Part shown: piece after piece, positions 1 through 6,414 of the stretch
Layout of the letters: each line of letters begins with the position of its first letter
Position numbering within the stretch: the first letter of the stretch is position 1
Assembly (NCBI GenBank): GCA_003445125.1
Contig: DLVP01000048.1
Coordinates: 1 to 7,826 of the forward strand
DNA from: Oscillospiraceae bacterium
GTDB lineage: Bacteria > Bacillota > Clostridia > Oscillospirales > Ruminococcaceae
Direction: 5' to 3'
DNA length: 7,826 nt
Position numbers and translations under genes: made by a program
Notes under the pieces: model-generated
What the model was told of the DNA's origin: nothing
What the model saw: only the letters and a program-made list of their open reading frames with translations
The model's database searches: none

Positions 1-975
1 ATCGACAACCAGCTGCGCGGTCGTGCGGGTCGTCAGGGAGACGTCGGCGAATCCCGCTTCTACCTCTCGCTGGAGGACGATCTGATGCGTCTGTTCGGCG
101 GCGAACGGCTTCAGGCGATGATGGGCACGCTGGGCATCGACGACAACACGCCGATCGAAGCCAAAATGCTTTCCCGCTCGATTGAATCCGCCCAGCGCAA
201 GGTCGAAGTACGCAACTTCGGCATCCGCAAAAACGTGCTGGAATTCGACAACGTAATGAACACCCAGCGTGAAGTGATTTACAGCCAGCGTTCCAAGGTG
301 CTTGACGGCGAAAACCTCAAGGAGACCGTGCTGAAAATGATCGACGACACCATCGATTCTTCCGTCAACGTCTATCTGCACCCCGACCAGGCGCACGACG
401 ACTGGAATCTTACGGGACTGCGCGAATATTTCGGCGGTTGGCTGACCACCAAGGATGATTTCCGCTACAACACCCCCGAGGAGTTATCCGATGCTTCGAT
501 TGAGGACATCAAAGCCACGCTGACCGAGCGTGCGCACGCGTTGTACGAACAGCGCGAGGCACAGTTCACCTCCCCGATTATGCGCGAGCTGGAGCGCGTG
601 GTACTGCTCCGTCAGGTGGATCAGCACTGGATGGATCACATCGACGACATGGAGGAGCTCAAGCGCGGCATCTATCTGCGCTCCTATGCACAGCGTGACC
701 CCGTGGTGGAATACCGTGTCGAAGGTTCGGATATGTTCGACGCGATGATCAACGCCATCCGCGAAGGCACGGCAAAGATGATGCTGACCGTCCAGATCCG
801 CCAGAACGAACCGCAGCGCGAGCAGGTCATGAAACCGACCTCCACCAACGCGGGCGGCGACGACAGCGTGAAAAAAAAACCCATCCGCAAGGAGAAAAAG
901 CCCGGACGCAACGATCCGTGCCCCTGCGGAAGCGGCAAAAAATACAAAAAATGCTGCGGCGCGAATGAAGCATAA
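1..975 (+). CDS. secA: Protein translocase subunit SecA, C-terminal part (5' end outside window)
   Basis: SecA is the ATPase motor that pushes preproteins through the SecYEG channel at the cytoplasmic membrane. The frame is open from base 1, so the gene begins upstream; 324 residues are visible, roughly the last third of a usual SecA. Fragment residues 4-14 read QLRGRAGRQGD, the helicase motif VI with the arginine fingers of the second nucleotide-binding fold. Residues 71-87 (RNFGIRKNVLEFDNVMN) belong to the helical scaffold and wing region. A lysine-rich linker then leads to the C-terminal SEC-C zinc motif CPCGSGKKYKKCCG, with zinc ligands Cys307, Cys309, Cys318 and Cys319 (CxCx8CC). In known SecA proteins this tail contacts SecB or the ribosome. 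The gene ends with TAA at 973-975. The MATE gene follows after 18 bases with no terminator between them, so co-transcription is likely. A run of nine A at 871-879 encodes part of the linker. Identification is secure. Confidence 0.97.
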   Translation: MDNQLRGRAGRQGDVGESRFYLSLEDDLMRLFGGERLQAMMGTLGIDDNTPIEAKMLSRSIESAQRKVEVRNFGIRKNVLEFDNVMNTQREVIYSQRSKVLDGENLKETVLKMIDDTIDSSVNVYLHPDQAHDDWNLTGLREYFGGWLTTKDDFRYNTPEELSDASIEDIKATLTERAHALYEQREAQFTSPIMRELERVVLLRQVDQHWMDHIDDMEELKRGIYLRSYAQRDPVVEYRVEGSDMFDAMINAIREGTAKMMLTVQIRQNEPQREQVMKPTSTNAGGDDSVKKKPIRKEKKPGRNDPCPCGSGKKYKKCCGANEA

Positions 976-978
976 GAC

Positions 979-984
979 GGAGGG
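979..984 (+). promoter_or_regulatory. Ribosome binding site that places the MATE start at 994
   Basis: GGAGGG lies 3 bases after the secA stop codon. Nine bases separate it from the ACG at 994, an ideal spacing, whereas the first ordinary start codon in the frame (GTG at 1030) is 45 bases away. The site therefore supports initiation near 994 rather than at 1030. Confidence 0.65.
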
Positions 985-993
985 TGTTTTCCT

Positions 994-2331
994 ACGATAA
1001 CCGATCTGACCAAAGGAAATCCTCGCTCCGTGCTGTGGTCTTATTCCGCACCTATGTTCCTGAGTGTTCTTTTCCAACAAATGTATAATCTTGCCGACAG
1101 TGTGATTGCCGGCAAATTTGCCGGACAGGCGGCTCTTGCCGCCGTCGGCACTTCCAATCCCATCACCATGATCTTCGTTGCCGTCGGAAGCGGATGCAAC
1201 ATCGGCTGTGCCGTAGTCATCTCGCGGCTGTTCGGCACCAAGGAATACGGAAAAATGAAAACCGCCGTTTCCACCACGGTGCGGACGGCGATTTTTCTTG
1301 CAGTTCTGCTGACGGGGATCGGCGTGCTTTTCAACGACCCGCTCATGCGGCTCATCCGCACACCGGACGACATTTTCTCCCAGGCGGCGCTGTATCTGCG
1401 TATCTACATTTTTGGCTTTCCGTTTTTGTTTCTCTACAATATTGCCACCGGTATTTTCACCGCGCTCGGCGATTCCCGCACCCCGCTGTATTTTCTGATC
1501 GGGTCTTCGGTCGGGAATATTTTGCTGGACTATGTGTTTGTGGCAAAATTTTCGTGGGACGTGGCGGGCGTGGCGTGGGCAACCTTTCTCGCGCAGGGCG
1601 TCGCCTGTATTCTTGCACTGGCGGTGCTGTCACGGCGGCTGAATGGTGTCCGAAGTGAAGAAGAGCATCGCAAATTTTCCTTTGAAACGCTCAAGCTCAC
1701 CGCCGAAGTCGCTGTTCCGAGCATTTTGCAGCAAAGTTTCATTTCCATCGGCAATATGTTTGTGCAGGCGTTGATCAACGGCTACGGTTCGCCCGTAATT
1801 GCGGGTTCTTCGGCGGCATTGAAGGTCAACGCGATTGCCATCGCCGCATTGGCAACGCTCTCCAACGGGCTTTCTGGCTTCACGGCGCAGAACCTCGGCG
1901 CGGGCGAGCATAAACGCATCCGCGAAGGCTTTTTCTGCGGTCTTGCCATGGCGGCAGGGCTGGGGGCGGTGCTTTCGGTTGGCTTTGTGCTCGGCGCCGA
2001 CCCGATGATCCGTCTGTTCATGGAGGACAGTGCCGACACCGACACCGCGCTGTCGGTCGGCGTGGAATTTCTCCGCATCGTTTCCCCGTGCTATGCGGTG
2101 CTCAGCTGCAAGCTCATTTCCGACGGCGTATTGCGCGGACTCGGTTGTATGAAGGACTTCATGTTCTCGACGTTCACCGATCTACTGCTGCGCACGGTTC
2201 TGTGCTATCTGTTTTTCCAGCCCGCTTCTCCGCGCACCCTTTGGTTCTCGTGGCCGATCGGCTGGACAATTTCAACGGTGATCTCGCTCCTGCTTTTGAA
2301 GAAGCGGTTTCGCGAACGCCCGGTCGGATGA
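994..2331 (+). CDS. MATE-family multidrug/metabolite efflux transporter (apparent ACG start)
   Basis: This is a membrane exporter of the MATE family (DinF/NorM-like group), which uses a proton or sodium gradient to expel drugs or metabolites. From 994 it has 445 residues, normal for the family. It is strongly hydrophobic, with segments compatible with the usual 12 transmembrane helices in two homologous halves. The N-terminal residues DLTKGNP, then SAPMFLSVLFQQMYNLADS and VIAGKF, match the conserved MATE start and first helix. The second half repeats the pattern with VAVPSILQQSF. The conserved LTKGNP stretch lies before the first ordinary start codon, a GTG at 1030, which would give 433 residues and lose that region. 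In frame there is only ACG (994) or ATA (997) behind the GGAGGG site. An ATG to ACG change, a true non-canonical start or a sequencing error would all explain this. The substrate cannot be predicted. The family assignment is secure; the start is not. Confidence 0.93.
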   Translation, partial: TITDLTKGNPRSVLWSYSAPMFLSVLFQQMYNLADSVIAGKFAGQAALAAVGTSNPITMIFVAVGSGCNIGCAVVISRLFGTKEYGKMKTAVSTTVRTAIFLAVLLTGIGVLFNDPLMRLIRTPDDIFSQAALYLRIYIFGFPFLFLYNIATGIFTALGDSRTPLYFLIGSSVGNILLDYVFVAKFSWDVAGVAWATFLAQGVACILALAVLSRRLNGVRSEEEHRKFSFETLKLTAEVAVPSILQQSFISIGNMFVQALINGYGSPVIAGSSAALKVNAIAIAALATLSNGLSGFTAQNLGAGEHKRIREGFFCGLAMAAGLGAVLSVGFVLGADPMIRLFMEDSADTDTALSVGVEFLRIVSPCYAVLSCKLISDGVLRGLGCMKDFMFSTFTDLLLRTVLCYLFFQPASPRTLWFSWPIGWTISTVISLLLLKKRFRERPVG

Positions 2332-2390
2332 AACTGCGGGACTTTTTGTGCTGCAAAACCGCTTTTCTGCTCGGTGCGAATATCAAAACA

Positions 2391-2428
2391 AAATCCTGCC
2401 CGAAAGATCGTTTCGGGCAGGATTTTTT
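2391..2428. terminator. Bidirectional intrinsic terminator between convergent genes
   Basis: This is a perfect 15-bp stem (2391-2405 with 2411-2425) around the loop GATCG. On the plus strand it runs into a T6 tract at 2423-2428. On the minus strand it is followed by TTTTGTTTT. It lies 59 bases after the MATE stop and just beyond the end of the aldo/keto reductase gene, so it can end transcripts from both sides. Confidence 0.92.
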
Positions 2429-2432
2429 CTTT

Positions 2433-2460
2433 GAAAACCGGCGAGCGGTTTTCGTTTTTT
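2433..2460 (+). terminator. Second plus-strand intrinsic terminator, overlapping the end of the aldo/keto reductase gene
   Basis: An 8-bp perfect stem (GAAAACCG at 2433-2440 with CGGTTTTC at 2446-2453, loop GCGAG) is followed by G and then T6 at 2455-2460. It starts only 5 bases after the T tract of the larger terminator and would catch read-through from the secA-MATE unit. Its T tract overlaps the stop codon of the gene on the other strand. On the minus strand there is no T tract, so it is oriented for plus-strand transcripts. Confidence 0.7.
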
Positions 2461-3451
2461 ATTCTTGACTGATTCGGTCGATTTCCCGCAGCTCGTCCTC
2501 GGAAAAGGAAGTATTTTCCAGCGCCTTCACATTGTCGAGAATCTGCGAGGGCTTGGATGCGCCGATCAGCACGGAGGTCACGATTCCGTCACGAAGTATC
2601 CAGCTCAGCGCCATTTCCGCCAATGTCTGTCCGCGGCTCTGCGCTACCTCATTGAGCTTACGAATCGCCTGAAGGCGTGCGGGCGTCAGTGCGCTTTCCT
2701 TCAAGAATCTGCCGTCGGTCATCACGCGGCTGTCGGACGGGATTCCGTTTAAATACCGATCGGTGAGCATCCCCTGCGCCAGCGGGCTGAATGCAATGAT
2801 TCCCTTTTTCAGCCTTGCGGCGGTTTCCTTAAGTCCGTTATGTTCAATCGTGCGGTCAAAAATCGAATAGCGGTTCTGATTGATTACAAACGGGCAGTGA
2901 AGCTCCTTGAGGATTGCCGTCGCTTTTTCCAGCGTTTCGCCGTCGTAGTTGGAAAGTCCGACATACAATGCCTTTCCGCTCGTGACCGCCTGTGCCAGTG
3001 CCGACATACTTTCCTCCAGCGGGGTTTCCTTATCCATCCGATGATGATAGAAAATATCCACATAGGAAAGTCCCATCCGCTTCAGGCTCTGATCGAGGCT
3101 TGCCAGCAGATATTTGCGGCTGCCGCCGTCGCCGTACGGTCCGTCCCACATCTCATAGCCCGCCTTGGTGCTGATAATCAGCTCGTCGCGGTATGCGCTC
3201 AGGTGCTCTTTCAGAATCCGTCCGAAATTCTTTTCGGCGCTGCCCGCGGGCGGTCCGTAGTTATTGGCAAGGTCAAAGTGCGTGATGCCGTGATCAAACG
3301 CGGTGAACACAAGCTGCGTCATGTTTTCATAAGACGCAGTGTCTCCGAAATTGTGCCACAGTCCCAGCGAAACGGCGGGCAGCTTGAGTCCGCTCTCGCC
3401 GCAGCGATGATAGGGCACGCCATGATAGCGTTCGTCCGATGCCTGAAACAT
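2459..3451 (-). CDS. Aldo/keto reductase, YghZ / L-glyceraldehyde 3-phosphate reductase type (AKR14-like)
   Basis: This is a cytoplasmic NADPH-dependent aldo/keto reductase of 330 residues, a full-length TIM-barrel enzyme. The sequence is very close in pattern to E. coli YghZ (Gpr), which reduces L-glyceraldehyde 3-phosphate and methylglyoxal: AGYEMWDGPYGDGG, SRKYLLASLDQSLKRMG, YVDIFYHHRMD and VTSVLIGASKPSQI are all recognisable. The catalytic tetrad is visible as Asp60, Tyr65 (DLANNYG), Lys96 (STKAGYE) and His137. The cofactor-binding end carries the family's IGASKPSQ. The ATG at 3449-3451 has GGAGGAG (3458-3464) six bases upstream, and a promoter lies immediately before that, so the gene is probably transcribed alone. 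Its role may be reduction of reactive aldehydes formed in sugar metabolism. Proximity to the sugar operon is suggestive, but a terminator separates them. The family is certain; the physiological substrate is inferred. Confidence 0.95.
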   Translation of the reverse strand: MFQASDERYHGVPYHRCGESGLKLPAVSLGLWHNFGDTASYENMTQLVFTAFDHGITHFDLANNYGPPAGSAEKNFGRILKEHLSAYRDELIISTKAGYEMWDGPYGDGGSRKYLLASLDQSLKRMGLSYVDIFYHHRMDKETPLEESMSALAQAVTSGKALYVGLSNYDGETLEKATAILKELHCPFVINQNRYSIFDRTIEHNGLKETAARLKKGIIAFSPLAQGMLTDRYLNGIPSDSRVMTDGRFLKESALTPARLQAIRKLNEVAQSRGQTLAEMALSWILRDGIVTSVLIGASKPSQILDNVKALENTSFSEDELREIDRISQE

Positions 3452-3478
3452 GAAAATCTCCTCCGTCCTTTTTTCTTT

Positions 3479-3507
3479 ACTGTATCACAAAATTCCCGCT
3501 TTGTAAA
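3479..3507 (-). promoter_or_regulatory. Predicted sigma-70/SigA promoter of the aldo/keto reductase gene
   Basis: On the minus strand TTTACA (3502-3507) is followed by exactly 17 bases and then TACAGT (3479-3484). TG one base before the -10 box gives an extended -10 element (TGATACAGT). The predicted transcript start near 3472 leaves a short leader of about 20 bases with the ribosome binding site at 3458-3464. The match is by eye and the -10 box deviates from TATAAT at two positions. Confidence 0.6.
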
Positions 3508-3519
3508 GGCGGGAATTTT
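3489..3519. repeat. Perfect 11-bp inverted repeat enclosing the -35 box of the aldo/keto reductase promoter
   Basis: AAAATTCCCGC (3489-3499) and GCGGGAATTTT (3509-3519) are exact reverse complements separated by nine bases. The -35 hexamer (3502-3507) sits in the centre and the right-hand arm in transcription order fills the promoter spacer. It could be an operator for a dimeric regulator with half-sites 20 bp apart, or a terminator: on the plus strand it runs into T6, on the minus strand only into TTTTGTGAT. Its overlap with the promoter and the presence of another terminator nearer the upstream gene favour a regulatory role, but this is inference. Confidence 0.6.
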
Positions 3520-3529
3520 TTACAGGCGG

Positions 3530-3562
3530 AAAAGAACGCCGCGCCCCTGACGGGGCGCGGCG
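3530..3562 (-). terminator. Intrinsic terminator of the enolase-GH16-SDR unit
   Basis: A perfect 11-bp GC-rich stem (3537-3547 with 3552-3562, loop TGAC) begins 8 bases after the dehydrogenase stop codon. On the minus strand it is followed by TTCTTTT. The stem core GGGGCGCGGCG occurs again in the hairpin at 6550-6586. Confidence 0.82.
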
Positions 3563-3570
3563 GCGGGGTT

Positions 3571-4356
3571 TTACTCTTTCGGAACAATCGGATACAGCTG
3601 AACGGTATTTCCGCCGTCCACGGTCAGCTCCGCACCCGTGGTATTGCGGGCATGGCGGGCAAAATACCAGACCGCGTCCGCGATATCGGCACCGTCCGCC
3701 ACATCGCCGAGCGGCGTATAGCGGGACGGCACGTGCGCATACCACTGAGGATTTTCTTCCCACCGTTTGGTGCGGATCATACCGGGAAGCACGGCATTGA
3801 CGCGAATCTTATATTTTCCGAGATCCAGCGCCAGTGCGCGCATCATTCCGAGCTGTCCGCCTTTGGACGCCGAATAGGCAATACGGTGGGGAATGGCGCG
3901 GTAGGCAGTATTGGAATTGATGAACACCACATTGCCGCCGCCCTCCTCTTTCATGCGCCGTGCCGCCGCCTCGGTCAGGCAGTAGTTCCAAACTACATTG
4001 GTATTGAGGACGCGCTGAAAATCCGTGAGCGGATTTTCAAAAATCTCCATCGAAAGCCCCTGATCCGCGGCATTGAGCACCAGCGTTTCCGCGAACACGC
4101 CCTCACGGTCGAGCGACGCAAACAACGCCTCCGCGCTTTTTTCGTCCACCGTGCGTTCATCAAGCAATGCGTCCAGAACCCTTCCGCGGACGGACACTTC
4201 GGGAAACTTTTCGCGATAGCGTTCCTCCGCTTCCTTCACCCGTTCTTCGTTTCGCCCGGTGAACACCACGTCGTTTCCCTCGGACGCAAATTTTTCCACA
4301 ATGGCAACCCCGGTATTGACGCACGCGCCCGTTACCAGCACAATTGGTTTTTTCAT
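3571..4356 (-). CDS. SDR-family oxidoreductase, probable NADP(H)-dependent sugar/sugar-acid dehydrogenase
   Basis: This is a classical short-chain dehydrogenase/reductase of 261 residues, the usual length, with one Rossmann domain. Visible elements are the cofactor loop TGACVNTG (residues 9-16), LNAAD (94-98) in place of NNAG, Asn120, Ser148 (FINSN), and the YSASK motif with Tyr161 and Lys165. PGMIRT and the C-terminal VDGGN follow as in the family. Arg35 at the end of the second strand (FTGRN) points to NADP(H). The cofactor loop carries Asn14 where Gly or Ala is usual. The ATG (4354-4356) starts one base after the TGA of the glycoside hydrolase gene, with GAGG inside the end of that gene 8 bases upstream, so translation is probably coupled. 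Context suggests oxidation or reduction of a sugar or keto sugar acid, as in gluconate 5-dehydrogenase or 2-keto-3-deoxy sugar-acid dehydrogenases. The exact substrate is unknown. Confidence 0.93.
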   Translation of the reverse strand: MKKPIVLVTGACVNTGVAIVEKFASEGNDVVFTGRNEERVKEAEERYREKFPEVSVRGRVLDALLDERTVDEKSAEALFASLDREGVFAETLVLNAADQGLSMEIFENPLTDFQRVLNTNVVWNYCLTEAAARRMKEEGGGNVVFINSNTAYRAIPHRIAYSASKGGQLGMMRALALDLGKYKIRVNAVLPGMIRTKRWEENPQWYAHVPSRYTPLGDVADGADIADAVWYFARHARNTTGAELTVDGGNTVQLYPIVPKE

Positions 4357-4357
4357 T

Positions 4358-5212
4358 TCATTTTACCTCATCAAACACCCGCACATAGTCGCAGATAAAC
4401 CGATCGGACAGTTCTTCTTCCTTCCAGGTCGTCTTTTTGCGGTCGCTGCGATACCCCTTGATCTCCGTCGAGAGCAGGACAAACTGCTCTGTATGGGACA
4501 CGGGAGATGTGGAACGGGCGGTTTCTTTTCCGTCGAAATAGAACACATAGCCCTGCTCGTTCCATTCCACGCCGAAGCGGTGGTACTCGCCGTCATCGGT
4601 GTACGGATAATGAATCCGCGCTTCGTCGGCAAAGGTTTTGCCGTATCCGCCGAAAATATTGCCGGAGGTCAGCGTACCGTCCACAAAATTTTCCATGATA
4701 TCGCACTCCACGCCGCTCTGACCCGGATCGTACGACGCACCGATCATCGGCGACTGAATCCAGAACGCACTCCACCAGAAATCCTTTGTCTGCAATTTCA
4801 CGCGCACTTCGTAATAGCCGTAGCGGTGCATGAATTTCGGCTTTTTCAGCGGACGCAGCGGCCAGATTTCCACCTGGTCGCCCCAGGGGTTGTCGCCCTT
4901 TTTCCGCGCAAGGCGGTTGGCAATCGCACCGTCGAGATCCAGCCCGTCAAAGCTGTTTTCCCCGGTCTGAAGCTGAGCGGATTTCACCATGCCGTCCTCC
5001 ACCACGGGGCGAAACACCACGTTTCCTTTGCCGTCGAGCGACACGCCCTGATCGGTGAACTGTTGGGCGCGCTGTCCCCAATAATTCAATCGGAAGCCCC
5101 ATTTGGTTTCGTCCAGCGTATCGCCGTCAAACTCGTCGCTCCACACGAGTTTCCACTTCTTGTTTTCCGGAAGAAGGCTCGGTTCATGCCCTTCCACTCT
5201 GATTTCCTGCAT
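4358..5212 (-). CDS. Glycoside hydrolase family 16 protein, apparently intracellular
   Basis: This is a single-domain GH16 enzyme of 284 residues with a beta-jelly-roll fold; the family cleaves beta-1,3 or beta-1,4 glucans and galactans with retention. The family's start WSDEFDG is at residues 24-30. The catalytic motif is ECDIME with Glu169 as nucleophile, Asp171 as helper and Glu174 as acid/base. ExDxxE is the beta-bulge type typical of laminarinases, agarases and carrageenases, unlike the ExDxE of lichenases. GYYEVRVKLQ (132-141) and FWWSAFWIQS (145-154) line the usual substrate cleft strands. The N-terminus (MQEIRVEGHE) is polar, with no signal peptide, lipobox or binding module, so it should act in the cytoplasm. 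The start is firm: AAGGAGG (5220-5226) lies 7 bases upstream and overlaps the TAA of the dehydratase gene. Substrate assignment needs phylogeny or assay; an agar- or laminarin-type oligosaccharide is only one possibility. Confidence 0.93.
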   Translation of the reverse strand: MQEIRVEGHEPSLLPENKKWKLVWSDEFDGDTLDETKWGFRLNYWGQRAQQFTDQGVSLDGKGNVVFRPVVEDGMVKSAQLQTGENSFDGLDLDGAIANRLARKKGDNPWGDQVEIWPLRPLKKPKFMHRYGYYEVRVKLQTKDFWWSAFWIQSPMIGASYDPGQSGVECDIMENFVDGTLTSGNIFGGYGKTFADEARIHYPYTDDGEYHRFGVEWNEQGYVFYFDGKETARSTSPVSHTEQFVLLSTEIKGYRSDRKKTTWKEEELSDRFICDYVRVFDEVK

Positions 5213-5224
5213 TCTGATTCCTCC

Positions 5225-6385
5225 TTAAAAATAAAAGGCGGTTTTTGACGGACGGATGTCCGTCAGCGCCCCGGTATAGTGACGAAGCGTATGCGGTTGG
5301 TACGGATGCACGGCACATGCCGCTTCATTGATTTCAATGCCCAGTCCCGGTCGGTCGGGAATCTGCATCCAGCCGTCGCGGTAAACCAGTTGTTCGTCGG
5401 TGATATCCTTGCGGTAGTCCACGTCGCTGTACATGATCTCCAGCACCGAAAAATTCGGACAAACCGCCGCCAGCTGAAGCGTCGCGGCATTGGCAACCGG
5501 TCCGGACGGATTGTGCGGAGCAAACGGAATCGTGCGGCTCTCCGCCTCCGCCGCGATTTTTCTCAGTTCCATAATGCCGCCTGCATGGGAAACATCGGGC
5601 TGGATATAATCCGCTGCCATTTTGTCAAACAACGCGCGATAGTTCCAGCGGGTGTACAGTCGCTCGCCTGCGGCAATCGAAACCGGCGAACGGTCCTTGA
5701 CCTGCCGCAGGGCGTCCAGGTCGTCGGGCGGCACCGGCTCTTCAAAGAACATCGGGCGAAAAGGTGCCAGTTCGTGCGCAATCTTCACCGCAGTCGGCAC
5801 ATTGAATCTTCCGTGTCCCTCAATCAACAGATCCACGCCGTTTCCCACTGCGTCACGCACCGCGCCGACACAGCGGATTGCACGGTCCAGATCGGCGGAG
5901 GAGATTTCCAGATAGCTTTTCCCGAACGGATCCCACTTCATCGCCGTTACCCCGCGGGACACCGCAAGTTTCGCTTTTTCGGCAAATTTCTCCGGCTCCT
6001 TCGCGCCCGCGAACCAGCCGTTGACGTAAATTCTCACCTTGTCGTTGACCTTGCCGCCCAAAAGCTGCCAGACCGGCACGCCGAGGTGCTTTCCGAGAAT
6101 GTCCCACAGCGCACATTCCACCGCCGACAGTGCCGACATCAGCACCGCGCCGCCGCGCCAGTAGGCGTCACGGTAGATCGTGTGCCAATGTTTTTCGATG
6201 TCCAGCGGATTCTTCCCGATCAGATATTCGCGGATATGCTCCACCGCGCCCAACAGCGCTTTTTCCTTATACTCCAGCGTCGCTTCGCCGACACCGGAAA
6301 TGCCTTCGTCCGTCAGCACCTTGACAAACACCCAATTGGTGCGAAACGCATCGACGACAAACGTCTGCACATCGGTTACCTTCAT
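5225..6385 (-). CDS. Mandelate racemase/muconate lactonizing (enolase) superfamily protein, probable sugar-acid dehydratase (galactonate dehydratase-like)
   Basis: This 386-residue protein has the two-domain enolase-superfamily layout: an N-terminal capping domain (to about residue 120) and a TIM barrel. The pattern resembles D-galactonate dehydratase (DgoD) in length and blocks: YRGG-like WRGGAVLMSA, ALWDILGKHLGVPVWQLLGG, FFEEPVPP, AAGERL, QPDVSHAGGI, APHNPSGP and PGLGIEI. Such enzymes dehydrate aldonic acids to 2-keto-3-deoxy acids with Mg2+. The metal ligands are predicted as Glu189, Glu215 and Glu241. Asp264 and His291 form the usual His-Asp dyad. Lys150 lies in KWD where mandelate racemase has KxK, and the first ligand block is IEGHGRF rather than DFHGR. 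These differences mean that specificity should not be copied from DgoD. The ATG (6383-6385) has AAGGAG (6394-6399) 8 bases upstream. It is the first gene of the three-gene unit. Gluconate, galactonate, arabinonate or an anhydro-sugar acid are all possible substrates. Confidence 0.93.
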   Translation of the reverse strand: MKVTDVQTFVVDAFRTNWVFVKVLTDEGISGVGEATLEYKEKALLGAVEHIREYLIGKNPLDIEKHWHTIYRDAYWRGGAVLMSALSAVECALWDILGKHLGVPVWQLLGGKVNDKVRIYVNGWFAGAKEPEKFAEKAKLAVSRGVTAMKWDPFGKSYLEISSADLDRAIRCVGAVRDAVGNGVDLLIEGHGRFNVPTAVKIAHELAPFRPMFFEEPVPPDDLDALRQVKDRSPVSIAAGERLYTRWNYRALFDKMAADYIQPDVSHAGGIMELRKIAAEAESRTIPFAPHNPSGPVANAATLQLAAVCPNFSVLEIMYSDVDYRKDITDEQLVYRDGWMQIPDRPGLGIEINEAACAVHPYQPHTLRHYTGALTDIRPSKTAFYF

Positions 6386-6414
6386 GTTCCTGTCTCCTTA
6401 AATAAGATACCTCC

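Noticed and set aside
965..1000. 11-codon ATG frame (MKHKTEGVFLR) overlapping the secA end and the MATE start, a possible leader peptide
   Set aside because: No ribosome binding site precedes it and the frame is short enough to arise by chance. It also covers the GGAGGG that better serves the MATE gene.
484..1080. 198-codon minus-strand open frame over the end of secA and the start of the MATE gene
   Set aside because: Both genes on the plus strand are well supported; this frame shows no motif and spans their junction.
2840..3550. 236-codon plus-strand open frame antisense to the aldo/keto reductase
   Set aside because: It lacks any recognisable family and runs through the promoter and hairpin region of the real gene.
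3652..4398. 248-codon plus-strand open frame antisense to the SDR gene
   Set aside because: The composition is biased (Arg, His, Ile), there is no motif, and the SDR on the other strand is unambiguous.
4259..5248. 329-codon plus-strand open frame antisense to the GH16 gene
   Set aside because: It has no domain pattern, crosses the ends of real minus-strand genes and is explained by codon bias.
3571..6385. Three-gene unit as a mobile element or genomic island
   Set aside because: No transposase, integrase, tRNA end or target duplication is visible, and base composition looks like that of the flanking genes. Only the shared hairpin cores hint at a boundary.
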